NCBI GenBank assembly: GCA_964630835.1
Contig: CAZVZM010000001.1
Span: forward strand, 77,212-141,211
DNA: 64,000 nucleotides
Direction of reading: 5' to 3'
DNA from: Halarsenatibacter sp964630835
GTDB lineage: Bacteria > Bacillota > Halanaerobiia > Halanaerobiales > Halarsenatibacteraceae
Both the position numbers and the translations under genes were made by a program. A model generated the notes under the pieces. It was not told where the DNA came from, did not search any database, and saw nothing but the letters and a program-made list of their open reading frames with translations. Numbering within the stretch: the stretch's first letter is position 1; the number at the start of each line of letters is the position of its first letter. Of this stretch, positions 34,497 to 43,761 are shown one piece after another.

Positions 34497-35771
34497 ATGC
34501 TTGATCTGGAATTTCTGCGGGAGAACGAAAAAAGTGTAAAAGAGGCAATGAAGGAGAGGGGCCTGAAAGCAGATCTGGTTGATGAGTTTCAGAAGCTGGA
34601 TAAGAGAAGAAGGGAACTTCTGCATGAGGTGGAGGATCTCCGGCACGAAAGAAATGTTACCTCGGATAAGATTGGTGAGCTTAAACAGAAAGGTGAAGAT
34701 GCAGAGGATTTAATTGAAGAGATGCGTGAGGTTTCGTCACAAATTGATGAGCTTGAAGAGGAGCTTAAGGAAGTGGAAGCGGAAGAAAAAAGGGTCCGAC
34801 TCAATATTCCTAATGTGCAAAATGAAGCAGTTCCCCCCGGGGAGGATGAAGGAGATAACGAGCTGGTCAGGCGATGGGGAGAACCGCGTCAGTTTGATTT
34901 TGATCACAAAGCTCACTGGGAACTTGGACGTGAACTGGATATAATGGATTTTGATGGGGGCAGCAAAGTAGCCGGTTCCCGTTTTACCTTCATGAAAAAA
35001 GAGGGGGCGCAGCTGGAGCGAGCTCTGATAAACTTCATGATTGATTATCACAGAGAAAATCACGGATATGAGGAGCTTTTCCCCCCCTTTATAGCTAACT
35101 CTGATAGCATGACCGGCACGGGACAGCTGCCTAAATTTGCCCATGACATGTTTAAACTGGAAGATTATGATTATTATCTCATTCCCACGGCGGAGGTTCC
35201 GGTGACCAACTTTCACAGGGATGAAATCCTTTCTGTTGATGAGCTGCCGCTAAATTATACCGCTTATTCTGCCTGTTTTCGAGCGGAAGCAGGCTCTCAT
35301 GGCCGGGACACAAGAGGCATAATACGTCAGCACCAGTTTAATAAAGTCGAACTGGTAAAATTTGTTGAGCCTGAAACCTCCTATGACGAGCTGGAAAATA
35401 TAACTTCAGATGCTGAAACCATTTTGCAGGAGCTTGACCTTCCCTATCAGGTCGTTAAACTGTGCAGCGGTGATCTCACTTTTTCCTCGGCACTGACCTA
35501 TGATCTGGAGCTCTGGATGCCCGCTTATGACAGATATCGCGAGGTATCATCCTGCAGCAATTTTGAAGATTACCAGGCGCGCAGGGCCGGCATTCAATAC
35601 AGGCCTGAACCCGATGCTTCAGCCAGGTATGTTCATACCCTGAATGGCTCCGGCGTGGCCATAGGTCGCACACTGGCCGCTATACTTGAGAATTATCAGA
35701 ATGAGGATGGCTCCGTTACCATTCCCGAAGTGTTAAGAGATTATATGGGAGGTCGAGAGGTAATCAAGTAA
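34497..35771 (+). CDS. serS: Serine-tRNA ligase
   Basis: 424-aa class II synthetase. The N-terminal tRNA-binding coiled coil covers about residues 25-100 (dense Glu/Lys/Arg heptads). The catalytic core has TAEVPVTN, the motif 2 loop CFRAEAGSHGRDTRGIIRQH, and motif 3 GSGVAIGRTLAAILEN. GAGGAGG precedes the ATG, just after the T-box terminator, so synthesis responds to uncharged tRNA-Ser. Confidence 0.96.
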   Translation: MLDLEFLRENEKSVKEAMKERGLKADLVDEFQKLDKRRRELLHEVEDLRHERNVTSDKIGELKQKGEDAEDLIEEMREVSSQIDELEEELKEVEAEEKRVRLNIPNVQNEAVPPGEDEGDNELVRRWGEPRQFDFDHKAHWELGRELDIMDFDGGSKVAGSRFTFMKKEGAQLERALINFMIDYHRENHGYEELFPPFIANSDSMTGTGQLPKFAHDMFKLEDYDYYLIPTAEVPVTNFHRDEILSVDELPLNYTAYSACFRAEAGSHGRDTRGIIRQHQFNKVELVKFVEPETSYDELENITSDAETILQELDLPYQVVKLCSGDLTFSSALTYDLELWMPAYDRYREVSSCSNFEDYQARRAGIQYRPEPDASARYVHTLNGSGVAIGRTLAAILENYQNEDGSVTIPEVLRDYMGGREVIK

Positions 35772-35862
35772 AATACTTTAGTTTTGCAATGATACATTAT
35801 TTTGATATAATTAATTTTGACACAGAAGAGTGCAATTATTCCAATTGTAGTGGGGGGATTTT

Positions 35863-36639
35863 ATGGCAGATAAAAATGTTATTGATTTAAACTGTGATAT
35901 GGGAGAAAGTTTTGGTGTTTATGATCTGGGCATGGATGAAGAAGTTATAAAATACGTGTCCTCAGCCAATATTGCCTGTGGATTTCACGCCGGAGATCAC
36001 AATGTAATGGAAAAGACTGTTTCTCTGGCCTCTAAACATAATGCCGGCATCGGTGCTCACCCCGCTTTTCCAGATCTTCATGGTTTTGGACGCCGGGAGA
36101 TGGATATTGCTCCTGAGGAAATAAAAAATCTGCTCACCTATCAAATCGGAGCATTATCTGCTTTTGCCAGAGCGGAAGGAAAAAAACTTCAGCATGTAAA
36201 GCCTCACGGTGCTCTTTACAATATGGCATCTCGCAATTACGAAATAGCCGCAGCGGCTGCTGAAGCTGTAAGGGAAATTGATGAAAATTTGATTTTTGTG
36301 GCTCTCGGTGGTACCGAGCTGTATAGAGCGGCTGAATCTAAGGGACTGAGGGTGGCTTTCGAGGCTTTTGCCGACAGAGCATACAACGAGGATGGCACTC
36401 TGGCTTCAAGATCGCGCGAGGGAGCGGTTCTGGAAAATTCAGAAAAGATTAATAAGCGTGTGGTAAGAATGATTAGAGAGGGCAGAGTAAAGGCTATTTC
36501 TGGCGATGATATTTCTGTTAACCCCGATACTATATGTGTGCATGGAGATAATCCCGAGGCGCTGGAAATTGTAAAAAAGCTGGTGAAGGGAATTAAAGAA
36601 GCGGGTATTGAAATTAAGCCCATGGATCACCATCTGTGA
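35863..36639 (+). CDS. pxpA: 5-Oxoprolinase subunit A (LamB/YcsF family)
   Basis: 258 aa. The YcsF signatures LNCDMGESFGVYDLG, SANIACGFHAGDHNVM and GIGAHPAFPDLHGFGRR are clear, with GALYNMA in the middle. Together with PxpB and PxpC it forms the ATP-dependent prokaryotic 5-oxoprolinase (5-oxo-L-proline to L-glutamate). TGGGGGG precedes the ATG. The gene opens a five-gene cluster equivalent in content to ycsF-ycsG-ycsI-kipI-kipA of Bacillus subtilis. Confidence 0.93.
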   Translation: MADKNVIDLNCDMGESFGVYDLGMDEEVIKYVSSANIACGFHAGDHNVMEKTVSLASKHNAGIGAHPAFPDLHGFGRREMDIAPEEIKNLLTYQIGALSAFARAEGKKLQHVKPHGALYNMASRNYEIAAAAAEAVREIDENLIFVALGGTELYRAAESKGLRVAFEAFADRAYNEDGTLASRSREGAVLENSEKINKRVVRMIREGRVKAISGDDISVNPDTICVHGDNPEALEIVKKLVKGIKEAGIEIKPMDHHL

Positions 36640-36750
36640 TCTCTTCCACCTGGATCGCAAATTTTCATTGAAGATGCTAGCTTCGCGTCTGATGGAGCTT
36701 ATTTTCCATTATAATAAGTTATAAATTATGGTTCTTCTCTATTTATTATT

Positions 36751-36808
36751 GGAAGCTATGAGGCGTAGTGATACTCGAAATTTTTCGAAGCCCGAGTCAG
36801 GTCCATGT
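36751..36808 (+). repeat. Dispersed intergenic repeat, module R4
   Basis: GGAAGCTATGAGGCGTAGTG, then ATACTCGAAATTTTTCGAAG and CCCGAGTCAGGTCCATG. It lies within the 236-nt pxpA to DUF1445 gap, so the pxp cluster has been interrupted here by a repeat. Confidence 0.75.
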
Positions 36809-36875
36809 ACCAAAATGCGGTCCTGACTTAGAGTTTGCAGGGCAAAAATCAATATTCAGAGAAAGGAGGTGGATA

Positions 36876-37673
36876 ATGGTTTCGCAGGCAAAAAAAGAGG
36901 GGTTGGCTCCCGAAAAGGTCAGAAAAAAAATAAGAGAAGGGGAAATAACCGGACCCACACCGGGCTATGCCGGGGGTTATGCTCAGGCCAATCTGCTGAT
37001 TATACCGGAAGAATATGCCTTTGATTTTTCTCTGTTTGCTTTTCGCAATCCTAAACCCTGCCCGATACTTGATATTTTGGAAGAAGGCAAATTCAGGCCA
37101 CCAACAACTTCAGGAGCTGATATAAGAACTGATTTGCCTAAATACAGGATCTATGAAAAGGGAGAGCTCTCAGAGGAGACATCTGATATCAGGAATCACT
37201 GGCAGGATGATCTGGTTACTTTTTTACTTGGCTGCAGCTTTACATTTGAGCGGGCATTGCTGGAAAATAACATTCCTGTGCGTCACATAGAGGAAGATAA
37301 AAATGTGCCCATGTATGTAACAGACATAGATTGCAATTCAGCAGGTATTTTTTCAGGGCATATGGTTGTATCCATGCGTCCTCTGCCGGGAGGATTGATT
37401 TCCCGGGCGGTTGAAATCACCTCTGAATACCCCAATGTGCATGGGGCGCCAATACATATAGGAGCTCCTGAAGAAATTGGAATTGATGATATTGAAAGAC
37501 CCGATTTTGGAGATACAGTTACCATTAAAGAAAATGAAATTCCGGTATTCTGGGCCTGTGGAGTTACTCCTCAGGTGGCAGTTATGGAAAATAAACTGCC
37601 TTTCGTTATAACGCACTCTCCCGGACATATGTTCATAACCGATATTCGCAATCGCGACCTTAAAAATCTATGA
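36876..37673 (+). CDS. DUF1445 / D-glutamate cyclase-like putative hydro-lyase (YcsI-like)
   Basis: 265 aa. The DUF1445 stretches GYAGGYAQANLLI, WQDDLVTFLLGCSFTFE and ACGVTPQVAV, followed by HSPGHMFITD, are clear. I start at ATG 36876, 6 nt after AAAGGAGGT; an in-frame GTG at 36768 would translate the upstream repeat. The vertebrate mitochondrial D-glutamate cyclase carries a related domain and makes 5-oxo-D-proline, so location beside 5-oxoprolinase genes suggests a role in glutamate/5-oxoproline interconversion. This is an inference. Confidence 0.85.
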   Translation: MVSQAKKEGLAPEKVRKKIREGEITGPTPGYAGGYAQANLLIIPEEYAFDFSLFAFRNPKPCPILDILEEGKFRPPTTSGADIRTDLPKYRIYEKGELSEETSDIRNHWQDDLVTFLLGCSFTFERALLENNIPVRHIEEDKNVPMYVTDIDCNSAGIFSGHMVVSMRPLPGGLISRAVEITSEYPNVHGAPIHIGAPEEIGIDDIERPDFGDTVTIKENEIPVFWACGVTPQVAVMENKLPFVITHSPGHMFITDIRNRDLKNL

Positions 37674-37746
37674 AAGGTAAGTTCTAAGGTGCCATTATAA
37701 CTAATCTAATAAGCATCAAATATAATATTTGCAAAGGAGGATTAAA

Positions 37747-38958
37747 ATGAATTTTGTCGAGAGGTTAAAACAGATTGGTCCCGGAGCGATGGTGGCGGCA
37801 GCATTTATTGGGCCTGGAACAGTGACAACAGCTACTGTGACCGGGGCGGATCACGGCTATGTCCTGCTATGGGCGGTAGCATTTTCTATAATATCCACAA
37901 TGATTTTACAGGAGTTCTCCGCCCGTCTGGGTATAGTAAGTGGAGAAGGTTTGGGAGAAGCGCTGCGAAAAGAGTTCGATAACCCGGTGATTAAAGGTGT
38001 CGCTATCTTTCTTGTTGTAGGTGCAATAGGAGTTGGTGCTGCAGCTTTTGAAACGGGCAATATTGTCGGTGGAGCTATGGGACTGGCAACTATAACTGGT
38101 GTGACTGAACAGATATGGGGGCCGATAATAGGTCTTGTAGCTCTGGCGATACTGTGGACGGGCAAATATAAAATAGTGGAAAGAGTTTTGATCGGTCTTG
38201 TAGCTCTAATGAGCCTCTCTTTTATAATCACAGCAATTGTTGTTCGGCCTGATCTGGGAGAGATTTTCACCGGTCTTTTCACCTTTTCACTTCCCGAGGG
38301 GGAGGGTCTCACCCTTGTCATTGCTCTGATTGGGACAACGGTGGTTCCCTATAATCTATTTCTGCATGCTTCCTCGGTTCAGGATAAATGGAAGGGTGAA
38401 GAACATTTAGGGGCCGCTAGATTTGATACAATATTTTCTATAATTATAGGCGGTTTAATTACCCTGGCAATTGTTATAACTTCTTCCGCTGTTATTCATG
38501 GCACCGGGATGGAAGTAGCCGACGCAGGAGATATGGCAATACAGCTGGAGCCCACCCTGGGCAGATGGGCTAAGTGGTTCTTTGCCATAGGCCTGTTTGG
38601 AGCTGGATTTTCCTCTGCCGCTACAGCTCCCCTGGCCGGTGCTTATGCTACTGCAGGAGCGCTGGGATGGCCGCGAGATTTAAAGGGAACCAAATTTAGA
38701 GCTGTCCTGCTGATTATTTTGATAATTGGCGTAGTGGGTGCAGGATTGGGCATGGACCCTGTCCAGCTGATAATCTTTGCTCAGGCTGTAAACGGTATAC
38801 TTCTTCCCATTTCAGCTATTTTTCTCTGGTATGTGATGAATAATGAGGATAAGCTGGGAGAACACACAAACGGTATCGTAGCCAATATACTCGGCGGCAT
38901 TGTAGTCGTTATAACAGTATTTATTGGAATTAATATGCTGATTGGAGTTTTTGGATAG
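37747..38958 (+). CDS. Nramp-family membrane transporter with altered metal-site motifs (YcsG-like)
   Basis: 403 aa, about 11 membrane segments. The overall Nramp/LeuT-like pattern is recognisable, but the canonical metal motif of helix 1 (DPGN) reads GPGT at residues 22-25, and the helix 6 MPH reads VPY at about 200-202 (TTVVPYNLFLHASS). Loss of the Asp, Asn, Met and His ligands argues against manganese/iron transport. ATG 37747 follows AAAGGAGG. Its place between DUF1445 and pxpB suggests uptake of the pathway substrate or a supporting ion. Confidence 0.82.
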   Translation: MNFVERLKQIGPGAMVAAAFIGPGTVTTATVTGADHGYVLLWAVAFSIISTMILQEFSARLGIVSGEGLGEALRKEFDNPVIKGVAIFLVVGAIGVGAAAFETGNIVGGAMGLATITGVTEQIWGPIIGLVALAILWTGKYKIVERVLIGLVALMSLSFIITAIVVRPDLGEIFTGLFTFSLPEGEGLTLVIALIGTTVVPYNLFLHASSVQDKWKGEEHLGAARFDTIFSIIIGGLITLAIVITSSAVIHGTGMEVADAGDMAIQLEPTLGRWAKWFFAIGLFGAGFSSAATAPLAGAYATAGALGWPRDLKGTKFRAVLLIILIIGVVGAGLGMDPVQLIIFAQAVNGILLPISAIFLWYVMNNEDKLGEHTNGIVANILGGIVVVITVFIGINMLIGVFG

Positions 38959-39030
38959 TTGTTTCAGAAAAAGATTATTTTGAGAAAAGTATTTTCCAGG
39001 TTTACTATACTGGCTGATTAAAAGGGAAAG

Positions 39031-39060
39031 CCCCCTGTCGATTTGAAAGTCGGCAGGGGG
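39031..39060 (+). terminator. Hairpin between the Nramp-like gene and pxpB
   Basis: CCCCCTGTCGA pairs with the sequence ending CGGCAGGGGG (11 bp with one G-T) around a short loop, 39031-39060. No T-run follows, so it may be a processing or stabilising hairpin rather than a full terminator. The pxpB start is 60 nt downstream. Confidence 0.55.
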
Positions 39061-39120
39061 AGTTATTAACTTTCAGTTTTTTAAACTCTGCTGTCTGAAA
39101 TTTTTCGGGGGGATTACTTT

Positions 39121-39831
39121 ATGCCTTCCTGCAAATATGTAGGTGACAGGGGTATTCTGGTCGAATTTTCTCCAGAAATTTCCTATGAGGTTAATGAAAA
39201 AGTTCGGGGACTTGATTATGCTCTGCAGGAGGAGGGCCTGCCGGGCATTGAAGAGATCATTCCCACATATCGCTCACTGCTGATACTTTTTGATCCCTGC
39301 TCAGTTAAAAGAGAAGAGATAATGTCTGAGATTGAGTCAACGGCTGAATCCATGCAATCAATTAAATTTCCCGATCCCCGGATTGTAGAGATACCTGTAA
39401 AATATGGAGGGGAGTTTGGACCGGATCTGGAGTTTGTGGCCAGCTATAATAATCTGAACAAATCTGAAGTTATTGATATTCACACCGGGGGAGAATACAG
39501 AGTTTACATGCTGGGTTTCACCCCGGGCTTTCCCTATCTGGGAGGAATGTCAGAGGAGATTGCCACTCCCAGGCTGGATAGCCCCAGAGAAAAAATAGCC
39601 GGAGGCAGTGTAGGTATCGCCGGGGATCAGACGGGGATATATCCCATTTCCAGCCCCGGGGGATGGCGTCTGATTGGCAGGACTCCTCTGGATTTGTTTT
39701 CTCCAGAGAGAGAAGAGCCATTTCTGCTTCAGGTGGGAGATATTCTTCATTTTAATTCCATTTCTGAGGGTAAATTTAATGAAATAAGAAGCAGGGTTAA
39801 ATCCGAGAACTTTACTGTCAGTGTCAAATAA
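39121..39831 (+). CDS. pxpB: 5-Oxoprolinase subunit B (KipI family)
   Basis: 236 aa. GDRGILVEFSPEIS at the N-terminus, HTGGEYRVYMLGFTPGFPYLGG and GSVGIAGDQTGIYPISSPGGW are the KipI/allophanate-hydrolase C1 motifs. It partners PxpC and PxpA. The historical KipI role as a sporulation-kinase inhibitor is not needed to explain it here. GGGGGG lies upstream of the ATG. Confidence 0.93.
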   Translation: MPSCKYVGDRGILVEFSPEISYEVNEKVRGLDYALQEEGLPGIEEIIPTYRSLLILFDPCSVKREEIMSEIESTAESMQSIKFPDPRIVEIPVKYGGEFGPDLEFVASYNNLNKSEVIDIHTGGEYRVYMLGFTPGFPYLGGMSEEIATPRLDSPREKIAGGSVGIAGDQTGIYPISSPGGWRLIGRTPLDLFSPEREEPFLLQVGDILHFNSISEGKFNEIRSRVKSENFTVSVK

Positions 39832-40093
39832 AATATTATAAGCATCTTTTAACAGAGGGGTTTAAGCAGAGGAGTTGAAAGTTTAAATTCAGTTATATTA
39901 TGCTTATCGGGGCGATAATTTTTTTAATGATTGCACCGGAAAAGCTTTTGGCCGATTATTTAATTTGCAGTTTGCATATTATGCCGGGGATTATAAACAC
40001 AAAATTTTGATGATAAAAATTTTGTGCAGTGTCACAATCTAATTTAAAGCTATATACTTGAAAAATCTAAAAAAATTTTTGGAGGAATTAATT

Positions 40094-41134
40094 TTGCCTG
40101 CTGTAAAAATTTTAAAATCCGGTCCTCTCACCACTGTCCAGGATGAGGGCAGAAAAGGATATCAGCGTTTTGGGATGCCGGTGGCCGGAGCTATGGATAA
40201 AATTTCTTATCGGGCTGCCAATTTGCTGGCTGGAAATAATAGAGGAGCAGCGGTTCTGGAATTCACAATGGAGGGGCCTGATCTGAAGTTTCGCTCCGAT
40301 AGTATAATCTCTATCACCGGAGGAGATTTTTCTCCTCGATTAAATGGCTGTAAGATACCCATGTGGCAGACTATCTACGTTCCCGCCGGGGCCAGGCTGA
40401 AGATAGGGACCGTCGAAGCCGGATTGAGAGGATACATAGCTTTTAAAGGCGGTCTGGATATCGAAGAAAAAATGGACAGCAAATCGACTTATTTAAAGGG
40501 CAAAATAGGAGGATATAAGGGCAGAAAATTGCAAAAGGATGATCTGATAAAGTTGAATAGGGAAGTTACCACTGGTGAATATTGCGAAAGAATATTTCCC
40601 CGTCAACATATTCCGGAATATAAAGGTCACGTAGAGGCAGGTGTAATCTTAGGCCCTCAGGATGATCATTTTACTGAAAAAGGCATAAAAGCATTTTTAA
40701 AGGAAAGATATTCGGTGACTTCACAGGCTGACAGGATGGGTTACCGCCTTGAGGGCCCTGAGATAAATCACAGAGATGAGGAAAGCGCAGATATCATATC
40801 TGATGGCATTCCACCTGGTGCGGTTCAGGTTCCAGGACATAAAAACCCAATAATAATGATGGCTGACAGGCAGACCACGGGGGGATATCCCAAGATTGCT
40901 TCGGTGACATCAGTAGATCTGTCCCGGATAGCTCAGTTGAAGCCCGGGGAAACAGTATCATTCAAAGAAGTTAGTCTGAAAGAAGCTCAGGAATTGCTGG
41001 AGGAAGAAGAGAATAGTTTTAATGAAATTGAAGAGCGAGAGTTTAAATTGAAGGAGGATAGATTTTACAGAATTAAACTGGAGGATAGGAGTTATAATGT
41101 GCGGGTGGAGGAAAAAGAAATTGAAGAGAATTGA
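40094..41134 (+). CDS. pxpC: 5-Oxoprolinase subunit C (KipA/biotin-dependent carboxylase-like)
   Basis: 346 aa from TTG 40094, 7 nt after GGAGGA. VKILKSGPLTTVQDEGR and GYQRFGMPVAGAMD are the KipA entry motifs; SQADRMGYRLEG, PGAVQVPG and MMADRQTTGGYPKIA follow. The C-terminus (about 305-346) is an acidic/basic charged tail. The gap from pxpB is 262 nt, contains a weak R5-like stretch at about 39841, and separates two subunits that are usually adjacent. Confidence 0.93.
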   Translation: MPAVKILKSGPLTTVQDEGRKGYQRFGMPVAGAMDKISYRAANLLAGNNRGAAVLEFTMEGPDLKFRSDSIISITGGDFSPRLNGCKIPMWQTIYVPAGARLKIGTVEAGLRGYIAFKGGLDIEEKMDSKSTYLKGKIGGYKGRKLQKDDLIKLNREVTTGEYCERIFPRQHIPEYKGHVEAGVILGPQDDHFTEKGIKAFLKERYSVTSQADRMGYRLEGPEINHRDEESADIISDGIPPGAVQVPGHKNPIIMMADRQTTGGYPKIASVTSVDLSRIAQLKPGETVSFKEVSLKEAQELLEEEENSFNEIEEREFKLKEDRFYRIKLEDRSYNVRVEEKEIEEN

Positions 41135-41237
41135 GAGATACGAAGGAGGGAAAATAAATATCTTTCTAGAAATTAATGAACAGCAGACTTACTTCATTTT
41201 TAATTAATTTAAATTATTCCTAATGCCAATTATTCAC

Positions 41238-41263
41238 GGGGAGGGATCCCCTTTTCTTTTTTT
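41238..41263 (+). terminator. Rho-independent terminator after pxpC
   Basis: GGGGA/TCCCC stem (41238-41242 and 41247-41251) with a 4-nt loop, followed by TTTTCTTTTTTT. It closes the pxp cluster; the rest of the 312-nt gap up to tex shows nothing else I can name. Confidence 0.8.
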
Positions 41264-41446
41264 AATGTTAGCATGAAGATTTTAGCTTTTTCTCCATATC
41301 GATTATTAAATTTTGATTTAGTTCAACCGCATTTAGGAAATATGTCTGCCCTGCTTTTATATTTTTAATTATACAGAAAGTTTTTAAACAAAGTTTCCGG
41401 CGACAGGTCATATTTTTAGCAGGAGAAGATGGAGGTAGATACAACA

Positions 41447-43636
41447 ATGTCATATGATATTGATAAGAAGGAGCAGGCCCTGCTGGCAGATGAACTGGAG
41501 ATTAGCAAATCTCAACTGGAAACTGTAAAGGAACTTATGAATGATGGAAATACTATACCGTTTTTAGCTCGTTACCGCAAGGAGCAGACGGGAGGCCTGG
41601 ATGAAAATAAACTGAGGGAAGTCCAGGAAAAGCTCGATTATTTCAGCCGGCTGCAGGAGAAAAAAAATGAGGTAAAAGAAAAAATTGCCGATCAGGATAA
41701 GCTAAGCCCCGAATTGAAAAACAAAATTGATAATGCCGAGACTCTGCAGGAAGTCGATGATATATATTTCCCCTATAAATCCCGGCGGAAAACCAGGGCC
41801 GATAAAGCACGGGAAAAGGGGTTAAAACCTCTCGCCGATCTTATCATAGAACAGAAAGCAGATTTTCAGAAATTAAAAGAGGAGGCAAAGGGGCTGGCCT
41901 CATCGGAGGAGGAGCTATCCGGTAAAGAGGAGGCGCTGGAAGGTGCAAAGGATATTCTGGCCGATCGACTGGCCGCAGATCCCGATTTAAAGGAGCTATC
42001 CCGGCTGCTCTGTCAGGAGGAATCCAGACTGGTCAGCAGAGTTAAGAACGAGGAAAAAGATGAAAAGGGAGTTTATGAACAGTATTACGATTTTTCTCAA
42101 TGCGTGCAAGAGATCCCTCCCTTTCGGGTTCTGGCTCTCAATCGGGGCGAGGAGGAGGATATTCTTTCCGTTAAGGTAGAGCATCCCCGGGAAAAAATAA
42201 CAACCAGGCTGGAAGAGGAGATTATTGATGTAGATTCGACTGTTCCGGAGCTGTTAAAGGATATAATTGATGATGCTTTTCGCAGACTGCAGGGGCCAGC
42301 TCTGGCCAGAGAAATTCGATCCCGACTGACTGAGAAAGCGGAAGCTCATGCTCGAGAAATTTTCTCTAAAAATGTTGAGGCCTTGCTCATGCAGAGCCCC
42401 ATGCCCGATAAAACTATCCTGGGAATTGATCCTGCATTTAGAACCGGGTGCAAACTTGCTGCCATAGATCAGGAGGGGAGTGTCATTGAAACAGGTGAAA
42501 TTTACCCCCATCCTCCTCAGGGAAAATGGGATGAGGCTCTGAAAAAGCTGGGAAAATTGATTGAGGATTATGGAGTGGATGTTATAGCTTTAGGCAATGG
42601 CACGGCTTCTCGAGAAACTGACAGGCTGCTCTCGGAGCTCAATGAGATGACAGATCTTGACGTCCCCTATACAATTGTGAGTGAAGATGGAGCTTCTGTA
42701 TATTCCGCTTCGGAACTGGCCGGAAAGGAGCTTCCCGAACTTGATGTCAGCATGCGAGGGGCGGTGTCTATCGCCCGGCGTCTGCAGGATCCTCTGGCAG
42801 AACTTGTAAAGATTGATCCCCGATCGCTGGGTGTTGGTCTCTACCAGCATGATATCGATGAGAAGGCTCTGCTGGAGGAGCTGGAGGTGGTTGTGGAATC
42901 AGCGGTCAATCGAGTGGGAGTTGATCTCAATACCGCTTCGCCGGCTCTCCTTTCTTATGTTGCCGGGATAAATTCCGCTCAAAGCAGCAAGATATTTGAT
43001 CATCGCGAAAACAATGGTCCTTTTACGGAGAGAAAGCAGCTTTTGGAAGTGAAAGGGATTGGTCCAAAAACATTCGAGCAGGCTGCCGGTTTCCTGCGCC
43101 TTTACAGCCCGGAAGATCCTCTGGCCAGGACTCCAATTCATCCTGAATCCTATGAGGCAGCGGAGATGCTTTTTAAGAAGATAGATTTTTCTGAAGAGAA
43201 ACTGATCAGCCGGGAAGAAGAAATAAAACAGGAGTTGAGAGAAAAACTCAGACCCCTGGTGCCCCGTATGAAGGAGATCGCTGAAGAACTCGATGTAGGT
43301 CTTCCCACGCTTCGAGACATTATATCATCCCTTCAGGCCCCGGATCGAGATCCCCGATCGCAGTTCACACGGCCTATATTCAGGACGGAAATAAAGGAGC
43401 TTTCGGATATAAATGAGGGAGAGGTGCTGCCCGGCACTGTGCGAAATGTAGTCGATTTTGGAGCTTTTGTGGATGTTGGGCTTAAAGTGGATGGTCTGAT
43501 ACATATCTCGGAACTGGCCGAGCATTATGTCGATGATCCCCTTCAGGTAGTCAGTGTTGGAGATACTGTTAAGGTAAAAGTGCTGGAAGTGGATGAACGT
43601 CGTGAGAGAATATCTTTAAGCCGGCGGGGAATTTAG
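41447..43636 (+). CDS. tex: Tex-family RNA-binding transcription accessory protein
   Basis: 729 aa from ATG 41447 (GGAGGT upstream); an ATG at 41429 is an alternative with a short AGGAGA spacing. Order of parts: N-terminal Tex helices with IPFLARYRKEQTGGLDE, YqgF/RNase H-like domain (GIDPAFRTGCKLAAID), helix-hairpin-helix region (VGVDLNTASPALLSYVAGI and VKGIGPKTFEQAAGFLR), and the C-terminal S1 domain (GTVRNVVDFGAFVDVGLKVD, about 655-725). Tex proteins bind nucleic acid and influence transcription; the exact role is not known here. Confidence 0.94.
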   Translation: MSYDIDKKEQALLADELEISKSQLETVKELMNDGNTIPFLARYRKEQTGGLDENKLREVQEKLDYFSRLQEKKNEVKEKIADQDKLSPELKNKIDNAETLQEVDDIYFPYKSRRKTRADKAREKGLKPLADLIIEQKADFQKLKEEAKGLASSEEELSGKEEALEGAKDILADRLAADPDLKELSRLLCQEESRLVSRVKNEEKDEKGVYEQYYDFSQCVQEIPPFRVLALNRGEEEDILSVKVEHPREKITTRLEEEIIDVDSTVPELLKDIIDDAFRRLQGPALAREIRSRLTEKAEAHAREIFSKNVEALLMQSPMPDKTILGIDPAFRTGCKLAAIDQEGSVIETGEIYPHPPQGKWDEALKKLGKLIEDYGVDVIALGNGTASRETDRLLSELNEMTDLDVPYTIVSEDGASVYSASELAGKELPELDVSMRGAVSIARRLQDPLAELVKIDPRSLGVGLYQHDIDEKALLEELEVVVESAVNRVGVDLNTASPALLSYVAGINSAQSSKIFDHRENNGPFTERKQLLEVKGIGPKTFEQAAGFLRLYSPEDPLARTPIHPESYEAAEMLFKKIDFSEEKLISREEEIKQELREKLRPLVPRMKEIAEELDVGLPTLRDIISSLQAPDRDPRSQFTRPIFRTEIKELSDINEGEVLPGTVRNVVDFGAFVDVGLKVDGLIHISELAEHYVDDPLQVVSVGDTVKVKVLEVDERRERISLSRRGI

Positions 43637-43691
43637 CCTTTAAGCTAAGTTATCTAAATTGTTGGATAATGTTCTTGTGTTTACCGCTTAT

Positions 43692-43761
43692 ACTGGAGGA
43701 AACACGAAGGTGGTCGGGGACATGCTCGCATCCTCCCGACCACCTTCGTGTCAGCTCCAGT
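43692..43761. other. Large perfect hairpin after tex
   Basis: ACACGAAGGTGGTCGGG (43702-43718) is repeated exactly inverted at 43735-43751 (17 bp, 16-nt loop). Outer arms ACTGGAG (43692-43698) and CTCCAGT (43755-43761) extend it. No U-tract follows, so it is not a standard terminator. The same sequence is not seen elsewhere in the window. The rest of the 586-nt gap after tex holds only the repeat at 43995-44137. Confidence 0.7.

Noticed and set aside
36768..36875. In-frame N-terminal extension of the DUF1445 gene starting at a GTG
   Set aside because: The extension is the translation of the R4 repeat, and a strong AAAGGAGGT site lies directly before the ATG at 36876.
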